Source: CALFML01 sp044222245 (GTDB taxonomy: Bacteria > Myxococcota_A > Polyangia > Palsa-1104 > JAEUJZ01). From it: 64,000 nt of DNA. Below, one piece after another: positions 16,674 to 29,101 of the stretch. The stretch's first letter is position 1. Each line of letters begins with the position of its first letter. A program made the position numbers and the translations under genes. The stretch covers positions 1 to 64,000 of the forward strand of contig JBGANQ010000050.1 in assembly GCA_044222245.1 (NCBI GenBank). Direction: 5' to 3'. The notes under the pieces are model-generated. The model did no database searches. It saw only the letters and a list, made by a program, of their open reading frames with translations, and was not told the origin of the DNA.

Positions 16674-17618
16674 ATGGTTAGACGACTCCTACTGCTCCTC
16701 GCCGGGCTCTGCGCGGTCGCCCTCTTGCTGGGTGCCGCTACCTACCGCTTCTTCCCCGAAAAGGGTCTGGCGGCGGTTACCCGGCTCCTGGCACGCCGCG
16801 CCGGCTTGCAGCTGGCGACCGTGACCGTTCAAGGATATCGGATCCCGTACTACCACGGGGGCTCTGGCCCGCCGCTTCTTTTACTGCACGGCTTTGCCGA
16901 CAGCAAGATGGCGTTTGTCCAGAGCGCGCAGTGGCTCGCTCAGCGCTATACGCTCTACCTCCCCGATCTGCCGGGCTACGGCGACACCGCGCGCGAGCCA
17001 AGCCGCAGCTATGGGGTCGAGGCGCAGGTCCAGACCCTGCACGCGTTCGCCGCGTCGCTCGGCCTGGGCGAGCTCGCCGTGGGCGGCAACTCGATGGGCG
17101 GGCACATCGCCGCGGCGTTCGCGCTCGCTTATCCCAACTTGGTCACCAAGCTCCTGCTGCTGGACCCGGCGGGCCTGCGCGTCGACGACCCGGTACCTTA
17201 CCGCGATCAGACCGCGCCCGTGGATACCGAGGCCAAGTATGACCAGTTCATGGCGAAGGTGTTTGTCCATCGACCGTGGGTCCCGGGGCCGCTCAAGCGC
17301 AAGTTCGTCAGCCGGGCGATCGGCAACTTCGCCTGGCTCAATCGGATGCTAAAGGACCTGCGCAGCGACCGCTTCTATGTCCTAAACGATCAGCTAAAGA
17401 ACATCCAGGCCCCCACGCTGATCCTGTGGGGCGACGGCGATGGCATCATCTCGATAAAGCACGCCGCGGTCTGGCAGCAGGGCATCCCGGGAGCGATCCT
17501 GGTCCGATTTCAAGACTGCGGTCACGCGCCGCAATACGAGCGCCCGCAGCAGACCGCGCGGGTCATGCTCGCCTTTCTCGAAGGACGCTGTACCCCGACC
17601 GGCTGCCCGGCGCACTGA
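16674..17618 (+). CDS. Membrane-anchored alpha/beta hydrolase (lipase/esterase-like)
   Basis: A 314-residue alpha/beta hydrolase with an N-terminal hydrophobic anchor (residues 4-26). The fold landmarks are the oxyanion 'LLLLHGFADSK', the loop 'YLPDLPGYGDTA', nucleophile elbow 'GNSMGG', the acid region 'LILWGDGDGII' and catalytic His in 'CGHAPQYERP'. It is the first gene of a run with a catalase-like protein (57 bases on) and a lipoxygenase (36 bases further). In that setting a lipase that frees fatty acids for the lipoxygenase is the natural reading, though the sequence itself only supports a generic esterase/lipase. There is no clear ribosome site before the ATG. Confidence 0.85.
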   Translation: MVRRLLLLLAGLCAVALLLGAATYRFFPEKGLAAVTRLLARRAGLQLATVTVQGYRIPYYHGGSGPPLLLLHGFADSKMAFVQSAQWLAQRYTLYLPDLPGYGDTAREPSRSYGVEAQVQTLHAFAASLGLGELAVGGNSMGGHIAAAFALAYPNLVTKLLLLDPAGLRVDDPVPYRDQTAPVDTEAKYDQFMAKVFVHRPWVPGPLKRKFVSRAIGNFAWLNRMLKDLRSDRFYVLNDQLKNIQAPTLILWGDGDGIISIKHAAVWQQGIPGAILVRFQDCGHAPQYERPQQTARVMLAFLEGRCTPTGCPAH

Positions 17619-17675
17619 CCCCGACGAGCGAGCGCGTCCTGTCCGGCACCGAGCCAAGAACAACCAGGAGTCCCC

Positions 17676-18686
17676 GTGTCCGAGTACGAGACGATTCCCC
17701 CCGGTGAGGAAGCTGCGATAGACGAAATCTTGCGGCTCACGCTCGGCCGCCTGAAGCAGGAAAACCCGCCGGGCAAAAAGCCGGTCAAGCGCGACGCGCA
17801 CGCCAAGCACCACGGGGTGGTGCGCGCCGAGCTGAAGGTGCGCGACGGCCTGCCGCCCGAGCTGGCGGTGGGGGTGTTCCAAAAGCCGCGGACCTACAAG
17901 GCCTATGTCCGCTTCTCCAACTCGGTGGGCGACATCGGCGACGATCACGAGCCGCAGACCCGCGGCATGGCGCTCAAGCTGCTGGGCGTCCCCGGCGACA
18001 AGCTGCTGCCCGATGAGCGGACGGCGCAGACCCAGGACTTCGTGCTGCTCACCAACCCCGAGTTCCCGGTCGCGGATGTGTTTGAGTACATCGAGTTCAT
18101 GAAGGCGGTGTTCTCGGGCAACCCGATCTGGTTCTTCCTCTGCAGCCCCAACCCGCTGCGCTGGCGCCTGCGCGAGTTTCTGATCATCAGCGCGATGCGC
18201 AGAAAGAAGGTCAGCAACCCGCTGACGACCCAGTACTATAGCGCCACGCCGTACCTTTTGGGCGACCGCCCGATTCAGTTCTCCCTGCGACCGACCGACG
18301 ACACTCAAGAGCCGATTCCCGCCTCTCGCGATTACCTGCGCGAAGCGATGGCGCGCACCCTGCAAAAAGGCGAGGCCAGCTTCGAGTTCCTGGTGCGATT
18401 CCAGAGCGCGGAGAAAGAGCCGATCGAGGATCCGCGCATCGCCTGGAAGAGCCCGTGGCAGAGCGTGGCGACGCTGCGCATCCCCCGCCAGTCGTTCCTC
18501 TCACCAGCGCAGCTGGAGTTCGCCGAGAACCTCTCTTTCACGTCCTGGCACTCCCTGCCCCAGCACCGACCGCTCGGCGGCGTGAACCGCGCCCGCAAGA
18601 AGGTCTATCTGGAGATCTCGAACTATCGGCACCGCGAAAACGGTGTTCCCCGCAGCGAGCCGACCGGCGACGAGACCTTTGAGTAG
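17676..18686 (+). CDS. Catalase-related haem protein (mini-catalase / allene-oxide-synthase-like)
   Basis: A 336-residue catalase-fold protein, much shorter than true catalases (about 480 or more) and close in size to mini-catalases and the coral allene oxide synthase domain. The distal His lies in 'KRDAHAKHHG', the distal Asn region is 'QDFVLLTNPEF', and the proximal Tyr ligand in 'VYLEISNYRHREN'. The residue before the distal His is Ala rather than the Val of true catalases. Such proteins convert fatty-acid hydroperoxides or act as weak peroxidases. GTG start at 17676, with AGGAG about 7 bases upstream. It is directly followed by a lipoxygenase gene, which supports hydroperoxide metabolism. 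Confidence 0.85.
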   Translation: MSEYETIPPGEEAAIDEILRLTLGRLKQENPPGKKPVKRDAHAKHHGVVRAELKVRDGLPPELAVGVFQKPRTYKAYVRFSNSVGDIGDDHEPQTRGMALKLLGVPGDKLLPDERTAQTQDFVLLTNPEFPVADVFEYIEFMKAVFSGNPIWFFLCSPNPLRWRLREFLIISAMRRKKVSNPLTTQYYSATPYLLGDRPIQFSLRPTDDTQEPIPASRDYLREAMARTLQKGEASFEFLVRFQSAEKEPIEDPRIAWKSPWQSVATLRIPRQSFLSPAQLEFAENLSFTSWHSLPQHRPLGGVNRARKKVYLEISNYRHRENGVPRSEPTGDETFE

Positions 18687-18722
18687 CGGGCCGGCTCGCT
18701 CTTTGCGCCGAGGAGAAGCACG

Positions 18723-20195
18723 ATGTCCGCATCGGGGATTAACTTTCACACCAAGCTGCTCAGCGAAGCGATCAAGGCCTACTACGACAGCTGCCCCAAG
18801 GTTCCCGTCACCGCCATCGGCCTGGATCCGCCGCCCAAGGGGATTCAGGTCTACCAAGACCCGGTCACCGGGCTTTTGCTCGCCGATGAGGACTATGATG
18901 CCCAGGGAATCCCGACCCTTCAGCGCAGCGAGCTGCAGGCGCTGCATCGGGTGGCTCCGCTTACCGATCCGGGCGACCGCTTTGCCAGCCCGGAAGTCGC
19001 TGCGGCGGAGCTGCGCGACCAGTTCGGCGAGCGCCTAAGTACGCTGGTCAGCTGGGGCGATCCGACGACCGATGCGGCGCTGGCCCGGTTTGTTGCGCAG
19101 GGGCTGGCGGCGCATCGGGTGGAGCGGCGGCAGGAGGACCTGGTCGTGGATCTGGAGCACCTGCTGGACTACGAAGTCCGTCCCGGCTTCGCCCGCTACG
19201 GGGCCAAGCTGGTCATGGATCAGCGCTTCCGGCCGCTGCGCATCGAGCGGGGCGGACATAGCTACGCGCCGGGGCACAAGCAGTGGGAGCTGGCCAAGCT
19301 GTGGTTCCGCTCGGCGGTCGCCCTGGAGGTCACGGTCCGCGATCACGCGGTGCAGTGCCACCTGATGATCTCCAACGCCGGCGTCATCGCTGCCCGCGGC
19401 ACGCTGTCGCCCAATCACCCGCTGCGGCGCCTGCTGCTGCCGTTCCAGTTTCGCACGCCGACCATCAACCGCGATGGCCTGCTAACCCTCATCGGCGAGC
19501 GCGCCATCTTCCATCGCCTGTTCGCGCTGCAGTGGCCGGCGCTGCAGCGGCTCTACAGCCACAGCGTGAGGGCATACAGTTTCGCTCCGTTTGACGCCGA
19601 CCTGCGGCGGCGCGGCGTGTTCGGGCTGAGCGGCTACCTGTACGGTGACGATGGGCTTGCGTACTTCGCGCTCCTGCAGCGCTTTGTCGCTGACTACTTC
19701 CAGGCGACCTACGAGCGCTGGTCGGCCGATGACCATGCAGAGCTGCGCGACTTCAGCGACCGCCTGCGCGAGCTCTTGCCCGCCGATCTGCCCGACTGCA
19801 CAAGCGAGGCCGGACTGCGCGAGGTTGTGACCTATCTTATCTTCAACGCCACCGGCTACCATGAGCAGGTCGGCGGCGGCATCGCCGACTATCTCTCCGA
19901 CCTGCGCTTCGCCGCGCCTGTGGTCTGGGACGCCGACGATTTCACCGCGGCGCTGCCGGCGCGCAACACCCTGTATCAGGGCTTCATGCTCGGCGTGCTG
20001 ACAAACCTCAGCATGCCGCAGCTCGGCGAGGACATCGGCTGGCTGTTCCGCGATCCGGCGGCCCGCGCCGCGGTAGAGCGCTTCACCGCCAGTGTGCACG
20101 CCTTCGATGCCGAGATCGCAAGTCGCAACGCAGCTCGGCAGCAGCCGCTGCTCACCTTCGCGCCGCGCTGCATGGAGCTATCGGTCTCCCTATAG
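18723..20195 (+). CDS. Lipoxygenase family protein
   Basis: A 490-residue non-haem iron dioxygenase that would insert O2 into polyunsaturated fatty acids. The lipoxygenase core is plain: 'DHAVQCHLMISN' (His-x4-His ligands), 'HPLRRLLLPF' with 'TPTIN' (the HP...LL.P...T..IN block), and a third His in 'FNATGYHEQVGGG'. The usual fourth-ligand position (HxxxN) is Gly here and the C-terminal residue is Leu rather than Ile, so the iron site is unusual. It lacks the N-terminal PLAT region and is shorter than most bacterial enzymes. A GAGGAG site lies just before the ATG. It is the third gene of the hydrolase/catalase-like/lipoxygenase run. Confidence 0.88.
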   Translation: MSASGINFHTKLLSEAIKAYYDSCPKVPVTAIGLDPPPKGIQVYQDPVTGLLLADEDYDAQGIPTLQRSELQALHRVAPLTDPGDRFASPEVAAAELRDQFGERLSTLVSWGDPTTDAALARFVAQGLAAHRVERRQEDLVVDLEHLLDYEVRPGFARYGAKLVMDQRFRPLRIERGGHSYAPGHKQWELAKLWFRSAVALEVTVRDHAVQCHLMISNAGVIAARGTLSPNHPLRRLLLPFQFRTPTINRDGLLTLIGERAIFHRLFALQWPALQRLYSHSVRAYSFAPFDADLRRRGVFGLSGYLYGDDGLAYFALLQRFVADYFQATYERWSADDHAELRDFSDRLRELLPADLPDCTSEAGLREVVTYLIFNATGYHEQVGGGIADYLSDLRFAAPVVWDADDFTAALPARNTLYQGFMLGVLTNLSMPQLGEDIGWLFRDPAARAAVERFTASVHAFDAEIASRNAARQQPLLTFAPRCMELSVSL

Positions 20196-20334
20196 CCGGA
20201 GACTAGCGGCAGCCTGCGCCCGGCTGCTCGATCGGGCTACGCCATAAGACTTGGCCGCTGCGCATCCGACATCAGCGGCCCTGCCCTACCGGCAGCCCGC
20301 ATGTAGGCCAGCCAAACCGCAAAATCAGTCTGGC

Positions 20335-20353
20335 AAAAAACTCGCCGTTTTTT
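20335..20353 (+). terminator. Weak AT hairpin after the lipoxygenase gene
   Basis: AAAAAAC and GTTTTTT form a perfect 7-base inverted repeat around TCGCC, with Ts on the 3' side. It lies about 140 bases after the lipoxygenase stop and before the histidine kinase promoter, so it may end the upstream operon. The stem is AT-rich and weak. Confidence 0.35.
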
Positions 20354-20388
20354 CTGCGTTTTGGCTCGGGCACTGGGATCTGTCGAAG

Positions 20389-20418
20389 TTGACGGGATCC
20401 ACTACCACCTGCAATAAT
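20389..20418 (+). promoter_or_regulatory. Candidate sigma-70-type promoter of the hybrid histidine kinase
   Basis: TTGACG (20389-20394) and AATAAT (20413-20418) are spaced by 18 bases, a good match to a housekeeping promoter, ending about 58 bases before the ATG at 20476. It is one of the few near-consensus boxes in the window; assigned by eye. Confidence 0.42.
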
Positions 20419-20475
20419 TTGAAGGATGCTGATAGCACCCTACATGGCCTCTTGGCTGCCACCTCCTGGCACTTG

Positions 20476-22710
20476 ATGAGCAAGGAGCCGCAACTGGAGG
20501 CCCGGGCCAACGTCCTTATCGTGGACGACAACCCGAACAACCTGCTAGCGCTAGAGGCGATCCTCGCAGAGCTGGACGCCAACCTGGTGCGCGCCGGCTC
20601 GGGTACCGAGGCGCTGCGGCGAATCCTCGATCAGGACTTTGCCGCCATTCTGCTCGACATTCAGATGCCCGGAATGGACGGATTTGAGACGGCCACGCTC
20701 ATCCGCCAGCGCGAGCGCTCGCGCGCCATTCCCATCATCTTTCTGACCGCCTTTCCTAGCAACGACACCCAGGTCTTTCAGGGCTACTCGATCGGAGCGG
20801 TGGACTTTCTGTTCAAGCCGATCGTCGCCGCGACCCTCAAGACCAAGGTCTCAGTATTCATTGAGCTTTTCAAAAAGACTGAAGAGATCAAGCGCCAGGA
20901 GGCGCTCCTGCGCGAGATCCAGGCGCGCGAGCACGAGCAGAAGCTTGTCGAGGCGCGCCAGCGCTGGCAGGCCGAGCGTCTGCGCGAGAGCAACGAGCGC
21001 CTGAAGCTCCTGGCCGACATCGCCAATCGGCTGCTCACCGAGGATCATCCGGAGAAGTTCCTCGGTCCGCTGTACGCCCAGATCGCCGCTCACCTCGGGC
21101 TTGAGATCTTCTTTCACTACCGCGTGGACGAAAGCGGCACCGCGCTGATTCTTGAGACCTCGGGCGGCCTGGCTACCGCGCCGGGCACCAGCTGCCACCG
21201 GCTCGCCTTCGGTCAAGACGGCAGCGGCGCCGCCGCCCAGCACCGCCAGCGCATCGTCATCGAGGACATCCAGGGCACTGCCGATCCGCGGGCGCAGCTT
21301 AGCCGCGAGCTCGGACTGTCGGCGTTCGCCAGCTTTCCGCTGCTCGCCCAGCAGCGGCTGATGGGCGTGCTGTCGTTTGGCACCCGCGGCCGCGCCTACC
21401 TCAAGGCGGACGAGCTGGCGGTGCTGCAGGTCATCTGCGATCAGGTCGCCATGACCATGGAGCGGGCGCGCCTTATCAGCGAGCTGCAGCGTCGCGCCGA
21501 GGAGCTGGCCGAGGTCGATCGCCGCAAGGATCAGTTCCTCGCCATGCTCGCCCACGAGCTGCGAAATCCCCTGGCGCCGATCGTCAACGCGCTGGAGATC
21601 ATGCGCCTGCGCGAGGAGCCCGACCCGGTCTACGTGCGCGCCCGCAGCGCCATGGAGCGTCAGGTCCGCCACATGGTCCACCTGGTCGACGACCTGCTGG
21701 ATGTCTCGCGCATCAGCACCGGCAAGGTCACCCTGCGCCAGGAGCCGGTGCTGCTGGCCGACATCGTGCAGCAGGCGGTGGAGACCAGCCGGCCGCTCAT
21801 CACCAAGCGCAACCACTTCCTGACCATCGATCTACCGCACGAGGTGGTGCGCCTGTTCGCCGATCGCACGCGCCTGAGCCAGGTGATCTCCAACCTGCTC
21901 AACAACGCGGCCAAGTACACCGATCCCGGGGGCCGCATCACGCTCAGCTGCGAGCGCGACGGCGACGACGTGGTGATCCGCGTCCGCGACACCGGCATCG
22001 GCATCAGCGTGGAGCTGTTGCCGCGCGTGTTCGATCTGTTCGTCCAGGCCGATCGCGCCGCCGATCGCGCGCTCGGGGGGCTCGGCATCGGGCTGACGGT
22101 GGCGCAGCGCCTGGTGCAGATGCACGGCGGCAGCATCACCGCGCGCAGCAAGGGCCTGGGCCAGGGCAGTGAGTTCATGGTCCGCCTGCCCGGCCTGCCC
22201 AGCGAAGAGCGGCGCCCGCCGCAGCCGCTCATGGACGCCGACGCCGACGAGCTCGCGGAAGACCTGGACGAGGATGGGCCGCGCCGCGAGCTTTCGCCCG
22301 GGCCGCGCATGCGGGTGCTGCTCATCGAAGACAATGACGACATCCGCTCGACGCTGCAGGATCTGCTGCTCGCCCACGGCCACCAGGTGGACGTGGCGGG
22401 CGACGGCATCGAGGGCCTGCGGCTGGCGCAGCTGCAGCGGCCCGATGTCGCCCTCATCGATATCGGCCTGCCCAAGCTCGACGGCTATCAGGTCGCCGCC
22501 CGCTTCCGCGCCGAGCTGCCGCGGCCGCCGGTGATGATCGCGCTGTCCGGCTACGGCCAGCCCGACGATCGCAGCCGCGCCCGCACCGCCGGCTTTGACG
22601 CCCACCTGGTCAAGCCGGTGCGGCTGGACGATCTGCTGCACGCCCTGGCCGACGCGCACGCCAGCGCAGCGACTCGCGCCCCCGTGGACGCCGCGGCCCC
22701 AGAGAATTAA
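20476..22710 (+). CDS. Hybrid histidine kinase (REC-GAF-HisKA-HATPase-REC)
   Basis: A 744-residue soluble sensor kinase. Domains in order: receiver (about 10-130, phospho-acceptor Asp61 in 'LLDIQMPGMDG'), a charged coiled coil, a GAF domain (about 180-330), dimerisation/phosphotransfer with His360 in 'LAHELRNPL', the ATPase core ('NLLNNAAKYTDPGG', 'DTGIGI', 'LGGLGIGL') and a C-terminal receiver ('VLLIEDNDD', 'LIDIGLPKLDG', 'LVKPVRL'). There is no membrane segment. The ATG at 20476 is chosen because upstream codons are unlike the family; no good ribosome site is visible. It starts a signalling block with the HAMP-array kinase 35 bases on and CheR/CheB, and may form a phosphorelay with them. 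Confidence 0.92.
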   Translation: MSKEPQLEARANVLIVDDNPNNLLALEAILAELDANLVRAGSGTEALRRILDQDFAAILLDIQMPGMDGFETATLIRQRERSRAIPIIFLTAFPSNDTQVFQGYSIGAVDFLFKPIVAATLKTKVSVFIELFKKTEEIKRQEALLREIQAREHEQKLVEARQRWQAERLRESNERLKLLADIANRLLTEDHPEKFLGPLYAQIAAHLGLEIFFHYRVDESGTALILETSGGLATAPGTSCHRLAFGQDGSGAAAQHRQRIVIEDIQGTADPRAQLSRELGLSAFASFPLLAQQRLMGVLSFGTRGRAYLKADELAVLQVICDQVAMTMERARLISELQRRAEELAEVDRRKDQFLAMLAHELRNPLAPIVNALEIMRLREEPDPVYVRARSAMERQVRHMVHLVDDLLDVSRISTGKVTLRQEPVLLADIVQQAVETSRPLITKRNHFLTIDLPHEVVRLFADRTRLSQVISNLLNNAAKYTDPGGRITLSCERDGDDVVIRVRDTGIGISVELLPRVFDLFVQADRAADRALGGLGIGLTVAQRLVQMHGGSITARSKGLGQGSEFMVRLPGLPSEERRPPQPLMDADADELAEDLDEDGPRRELSPGPRMRVLLIEDNDDIRSTLQDLLLAHGHQVDVAGDGIEGLRLAQLQRPDVALIDIGLPKLDGYQVAARFRAELPRPPVMIALSGYGQPDDRSRARTAGFDAHLVKPVRLDDLLHALADAHASAATRAPVDAAAPEN

Positions 22711-22745
22711 CCGATCCCGAATCTAGACCAACTGGAGTAAGCGCA

Positions 22746-25475
22746 ATGCCAACCAAGCAGCCCAGGGCTAGTGAGACCGAGTCGCTCGACGAGCGGCAGC
22801 TGCTCACGACCCTCATGGCAGTCAAAAAGGGTGATTTCTCGGTGCGCATGCCGGTGGATCGCTCGGGCGTGGCCGGCAAGATCGCCGACACGCTCAACGA
22901 GGTCATCGATCTCATCGAGCGCATGACGCGCGAGTTTGAGCGCATCAACACCGTGGTCGGCAAGGAGGGCAAGATCAGCCAGCGGGCTTCGATCGGCGAG
23001 GCCGGCGGCGCCTGGGCGGCGTGTGTCGAGTCGGTCAACTCCCTCATCGGCGATCTGGTGCAGCCGACCGCCGAGGTCGCGCGCGTCATCGGCTCGGTGG
23101 CGCGCGGCGACCTGTCGCAGACCATGGCCCTGGACATCGAGGGCCGGCCGCTCAAGGGCGAGTTTCTCCGCACCGCCAAGGTGGTAAACACCATGGTCGA
23201 TCAGCTGAGCTCGTTCGCCTCCGAGGTCACCCGCGTCGCCCGCGAGGTCGGTACCGAGGGCAAGCTCGGCGGCCAGGCCCAGGTCAAGGGCGTCTCGGGC
23301 ACCTGGAAGGACCTGACCGACAACGTCAACTTCATGGCGTCCAACCTCACCGGCCAGGTGCGCAACATCGCCGCGGTGACCACCGCCGTCGCCAACGGCG
23401 ATCTGTCCAAGAAGATCACCGTCGATGTGCGCGGCGAGATCCTCGAGCTCAAGAACACCATGAACACCATGGTCGATCAGCTGAGCTCGTTCGCCTCGGA
23501 AGTCACCCGCGTCGCCCGCGAGGTCGGCACTGAAGGCAAGCTGGGCGGCCAGGCCGAGGTGCGCGGCGTGTCGGGCACCTGGAAGGACCTGACCGACAGC
23601 GTCAACTCGATGGCGAGTAACCTCACCGGCCAGGTGCGCAACATCGCCGACGTCACCACCGCCGTCGCCAAGGGCGACCTCGGCAAGAAGATCACCGTCG
23701 ACGTCAAGGGCGAGATCCTCGAGCTCAAGAACACCATCAACACCATGGTGGACCAGCTAAGCTCGTTCGCCTCGGAAGTCACCCGCGTCGCCCGCGAGGT
23801 CGGCACCGAGGGCAAGCTCGGTGGCCAGGCCGAGGTGCGCGGCGTGTCCGGCACCTGGAAGGACCTGACCGACAGCGTCAACCTGATGGCCAGTAACCTC
23901 ACCGGCCAGGTGCGCAACATCGCCGAGGTCACCACCGCCGTCGCCAACGGCGATCTCGGCAAGAAGATCACGGTCGATGTGCGCGGCGAGATCCTCGAGC
24001 TCAAAACCACCATCACCACCCTGGTGGACCAGCTGAGCTCGTTCGCCTCCGAGGTCACCCGCGGCAACCTCACCGATCAAGTGCGCAACATCGCGGCGGT
24101 CACCACCGCGGTCGCCAACGGCGATCTTGGCAAGAAGATCACCGTCGATGTGCGCGGCGAGATCCTCGAGCTCAAAAACACCATCAACACCATGGTGGAC
24201 CAGCTGAGCTCGTTCGCCTCCGAAGTCACGCGCGTCGCCCGCGAGGTCGGCACCGAGGGCAAGCTCGGCGGCCAGGCCGAGGTGCGCGGCGTGTCGGGCA
24301 CCTGGAAGGATCTGACCGACAGCGTCAACTCGATGGCCTCGGGCCTGACGGCGCAGGTGCGCGACATCGCCAAGGTCGCCACCGCGGTCGCCAACGGCGA
24401 TCTGAGCCAGAAGATCGCCGTCGATGTGCGCGGCGAGATCCTCGAGCTCAAGCAGACCATCAACAAGATGGTCGACAACCTCAACACCTTCTCCGGCGAG
24501 GTCACGCGCGTCGCCCGCGAGGTCGGCACCGAGGGCAAGCTCGGCGGCCAGGCGCAGGTCAAGGACGTCGCCGGCATCTGGAAGGATCTGACCGACAACG
24601 TCAACTTCATGGCCAGTAACCTCACCGGCCAGGTGCGCAACATCGCCGAGGTCACCAAGGCGGTCGCCAAGGGCGATCTGTCCAAGAAGATCACCGTCGA
24701 CGTCAAGGGCGAGATCCTCGAGCTCAAGAACACCATGAACACCATGGTGGACCAGCTGAGCTCCTTCGCCTCCGAGGTCACCCGCGTCGCCCGCGAGGTC
24801 GGCACCGAAGGCAAGCTCGGCGGCCAGGCCGAGGTCAAGGGCGTCGCCGGCATCTGGGAGGATCTGACCGACAACGTCAACTCGATGGCGTCCAACCTCA
24901 CCGCCCAGGTGCGCAACATCGCCGCGGTGACCACCGCCGTCGCCAACGGCGATCTATCCAAGAAGATCACCGTCGACGTCAAGGGCGAGATCCTCGAGCT
25001 TAAGAACACCATGAACACCATGGTGGACCAGCTGCGCTCGTTCGCCTCGGAAGTCACCCGCGTCGCCCGCGAGGTCGGCACCGAAGGCAAGCTCGGCGGC
25101 CAGGCGCACGTCAAGGGCGTCGCCGGCACCTGGAAGGACCTGACCGACAACGTCAACTTCATGGCCAGTAACCTCACCGGCCAGGTGCGCAACATCGCCG
25201 AGGTCACCACCGCCGTCGCCAACGGCGATCTGTCCAAGAAGATCACCGTCGATGTGCGCGGCGAGATCCTCGAGCTCAAGAACACCATCAACACCATGGT
25301 GGATCAGCTAAGCTCGTTCGCCTCCGAGGTCACCCGCGTCGCCCGCGAGGTCGGCACCGAAGGCAAGCTCGGCGGTCAGGCGCAGGTCAAGGGCGTCGCC
25401 GGCACCTGGAAGGATTGGGCTCTTAACCTATCTCGCCTTCGCCCTCGTTCGCCCGGAGTGGTTCTGAGCGGCTAA
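22746..25475 (+). CDS. HAMP-array sensor kinase, N-terminal part (reading frame broken)
   Basis: The N-terminal 909 residues of what should be one very long hybrid histidine kinase. After a short lead the protein is an array of HAMP units of 92 residues ('GDLSKKITVDVRGEILELK', 'VAREVGTEGKLGGQ', 'GVSGTWKDLTD'), as in soluble bacterial HAMP-array kinases and fungal group III (Nik1/Os-1) osmosensors. Ten unit starts can be counted here. One unit near 24063 lacks about 35 residues. The frame ends abnormally: after 'GTWKD' the sequence becomes unrelated and hits a stop at 25475, and the array resumes at 25523 in another frame. GGAG precedes the ATG at 22746. It is probably a fragment unless the break is an assembly fault. 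Confidence 0.8.
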   Translation: MPTKQPRASETESLDERQLLTTLMAVKKGDFSVRMPVDRSGVAGKIADTLNEVIDLIERMTREFERINTVVGKEGKISQRASIGEAGGAWAACVESVNSLIGDLVQPTAEVARVIGSVARGDLSQTMALDIEGRPLKGEFLRTAKVVNTMVDQLSSFASEVTRVAREVGTEGKLGGQAQVKGVSGTWKDLTDNVNFMASNLTGQVRNIAAVTTAVANGDLSKKITVDVRGEILELKNTMNTMVDQLSSFASEVTRVAREVGTEGKLGGQAEVRGVSGTWKDLTDSVNSMASNLTGQVRNIADVTTAVAKGDLGKKITVDVKGEILELKNTINTMVDQLSSFASEVTRVAREVGTEGKLGGQAEVRGVSGTWKDLTDSVNLMASNLTGQVRNIAEVTTAVANGDLGKKITVDVRGEILELKTTITTLVDQLSSFASEVTRGNLTDQVRNIAAVTTAVANGDLGKKITVDVRGEILELKNTINTMVDQLSSFASEVTRVAREVGTEGKLGGQAEVRGVSGTWKDLTDSVNSMASGLTAQVRDIAKVATAVANGDLSQKIAVDVRGEILELKQTINKMVDNLNTFSGEVTRVAREVGTEGKLGGQAQVKDVAGIWKDLTDNVNFMASNLTGQVRNIAEVTKAVAKGDLSKKITVDVKGEILELKNTMNTMVDQLSSFASEVTRVAREVGTEGKLGGQAEVKGVAGIWEDLTDNVNSMASNLTAQVRNIAAVTTAVANGDLSKKITVDVKGEILELKNTMNTMVDQLRSFASEVTRVAREVGTEGKLGGQAHVKGVAGTWKDLTDNVNFMASNLTGQVRNIAEVTTAVANGDLSKKITVDVRGEILELKNTINTMVDQLSSFASEVTRVAREVGTEGKLGGQAQVKGVAGTWKDWALNLSRLRPRSPGVVLSG

Positions 25476-25501
25476 AGCAACCAGAAGCGCGGATCCCTTC
25501 C

Positions 25502-29077
<3,576 letters not shown>

Positions 29078-29101
29078 GTTGGATTCATCCTTGGATCCAG
29101 G

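Noticed and set aside
20467..20482. TGGCAC-N5-GAGCA, sigma-54-like spacing
   Set aside because: The -12 half is poor and the element overlaps the start codon of the hybrid kinase, so a transcript from it would begin inside the gene.
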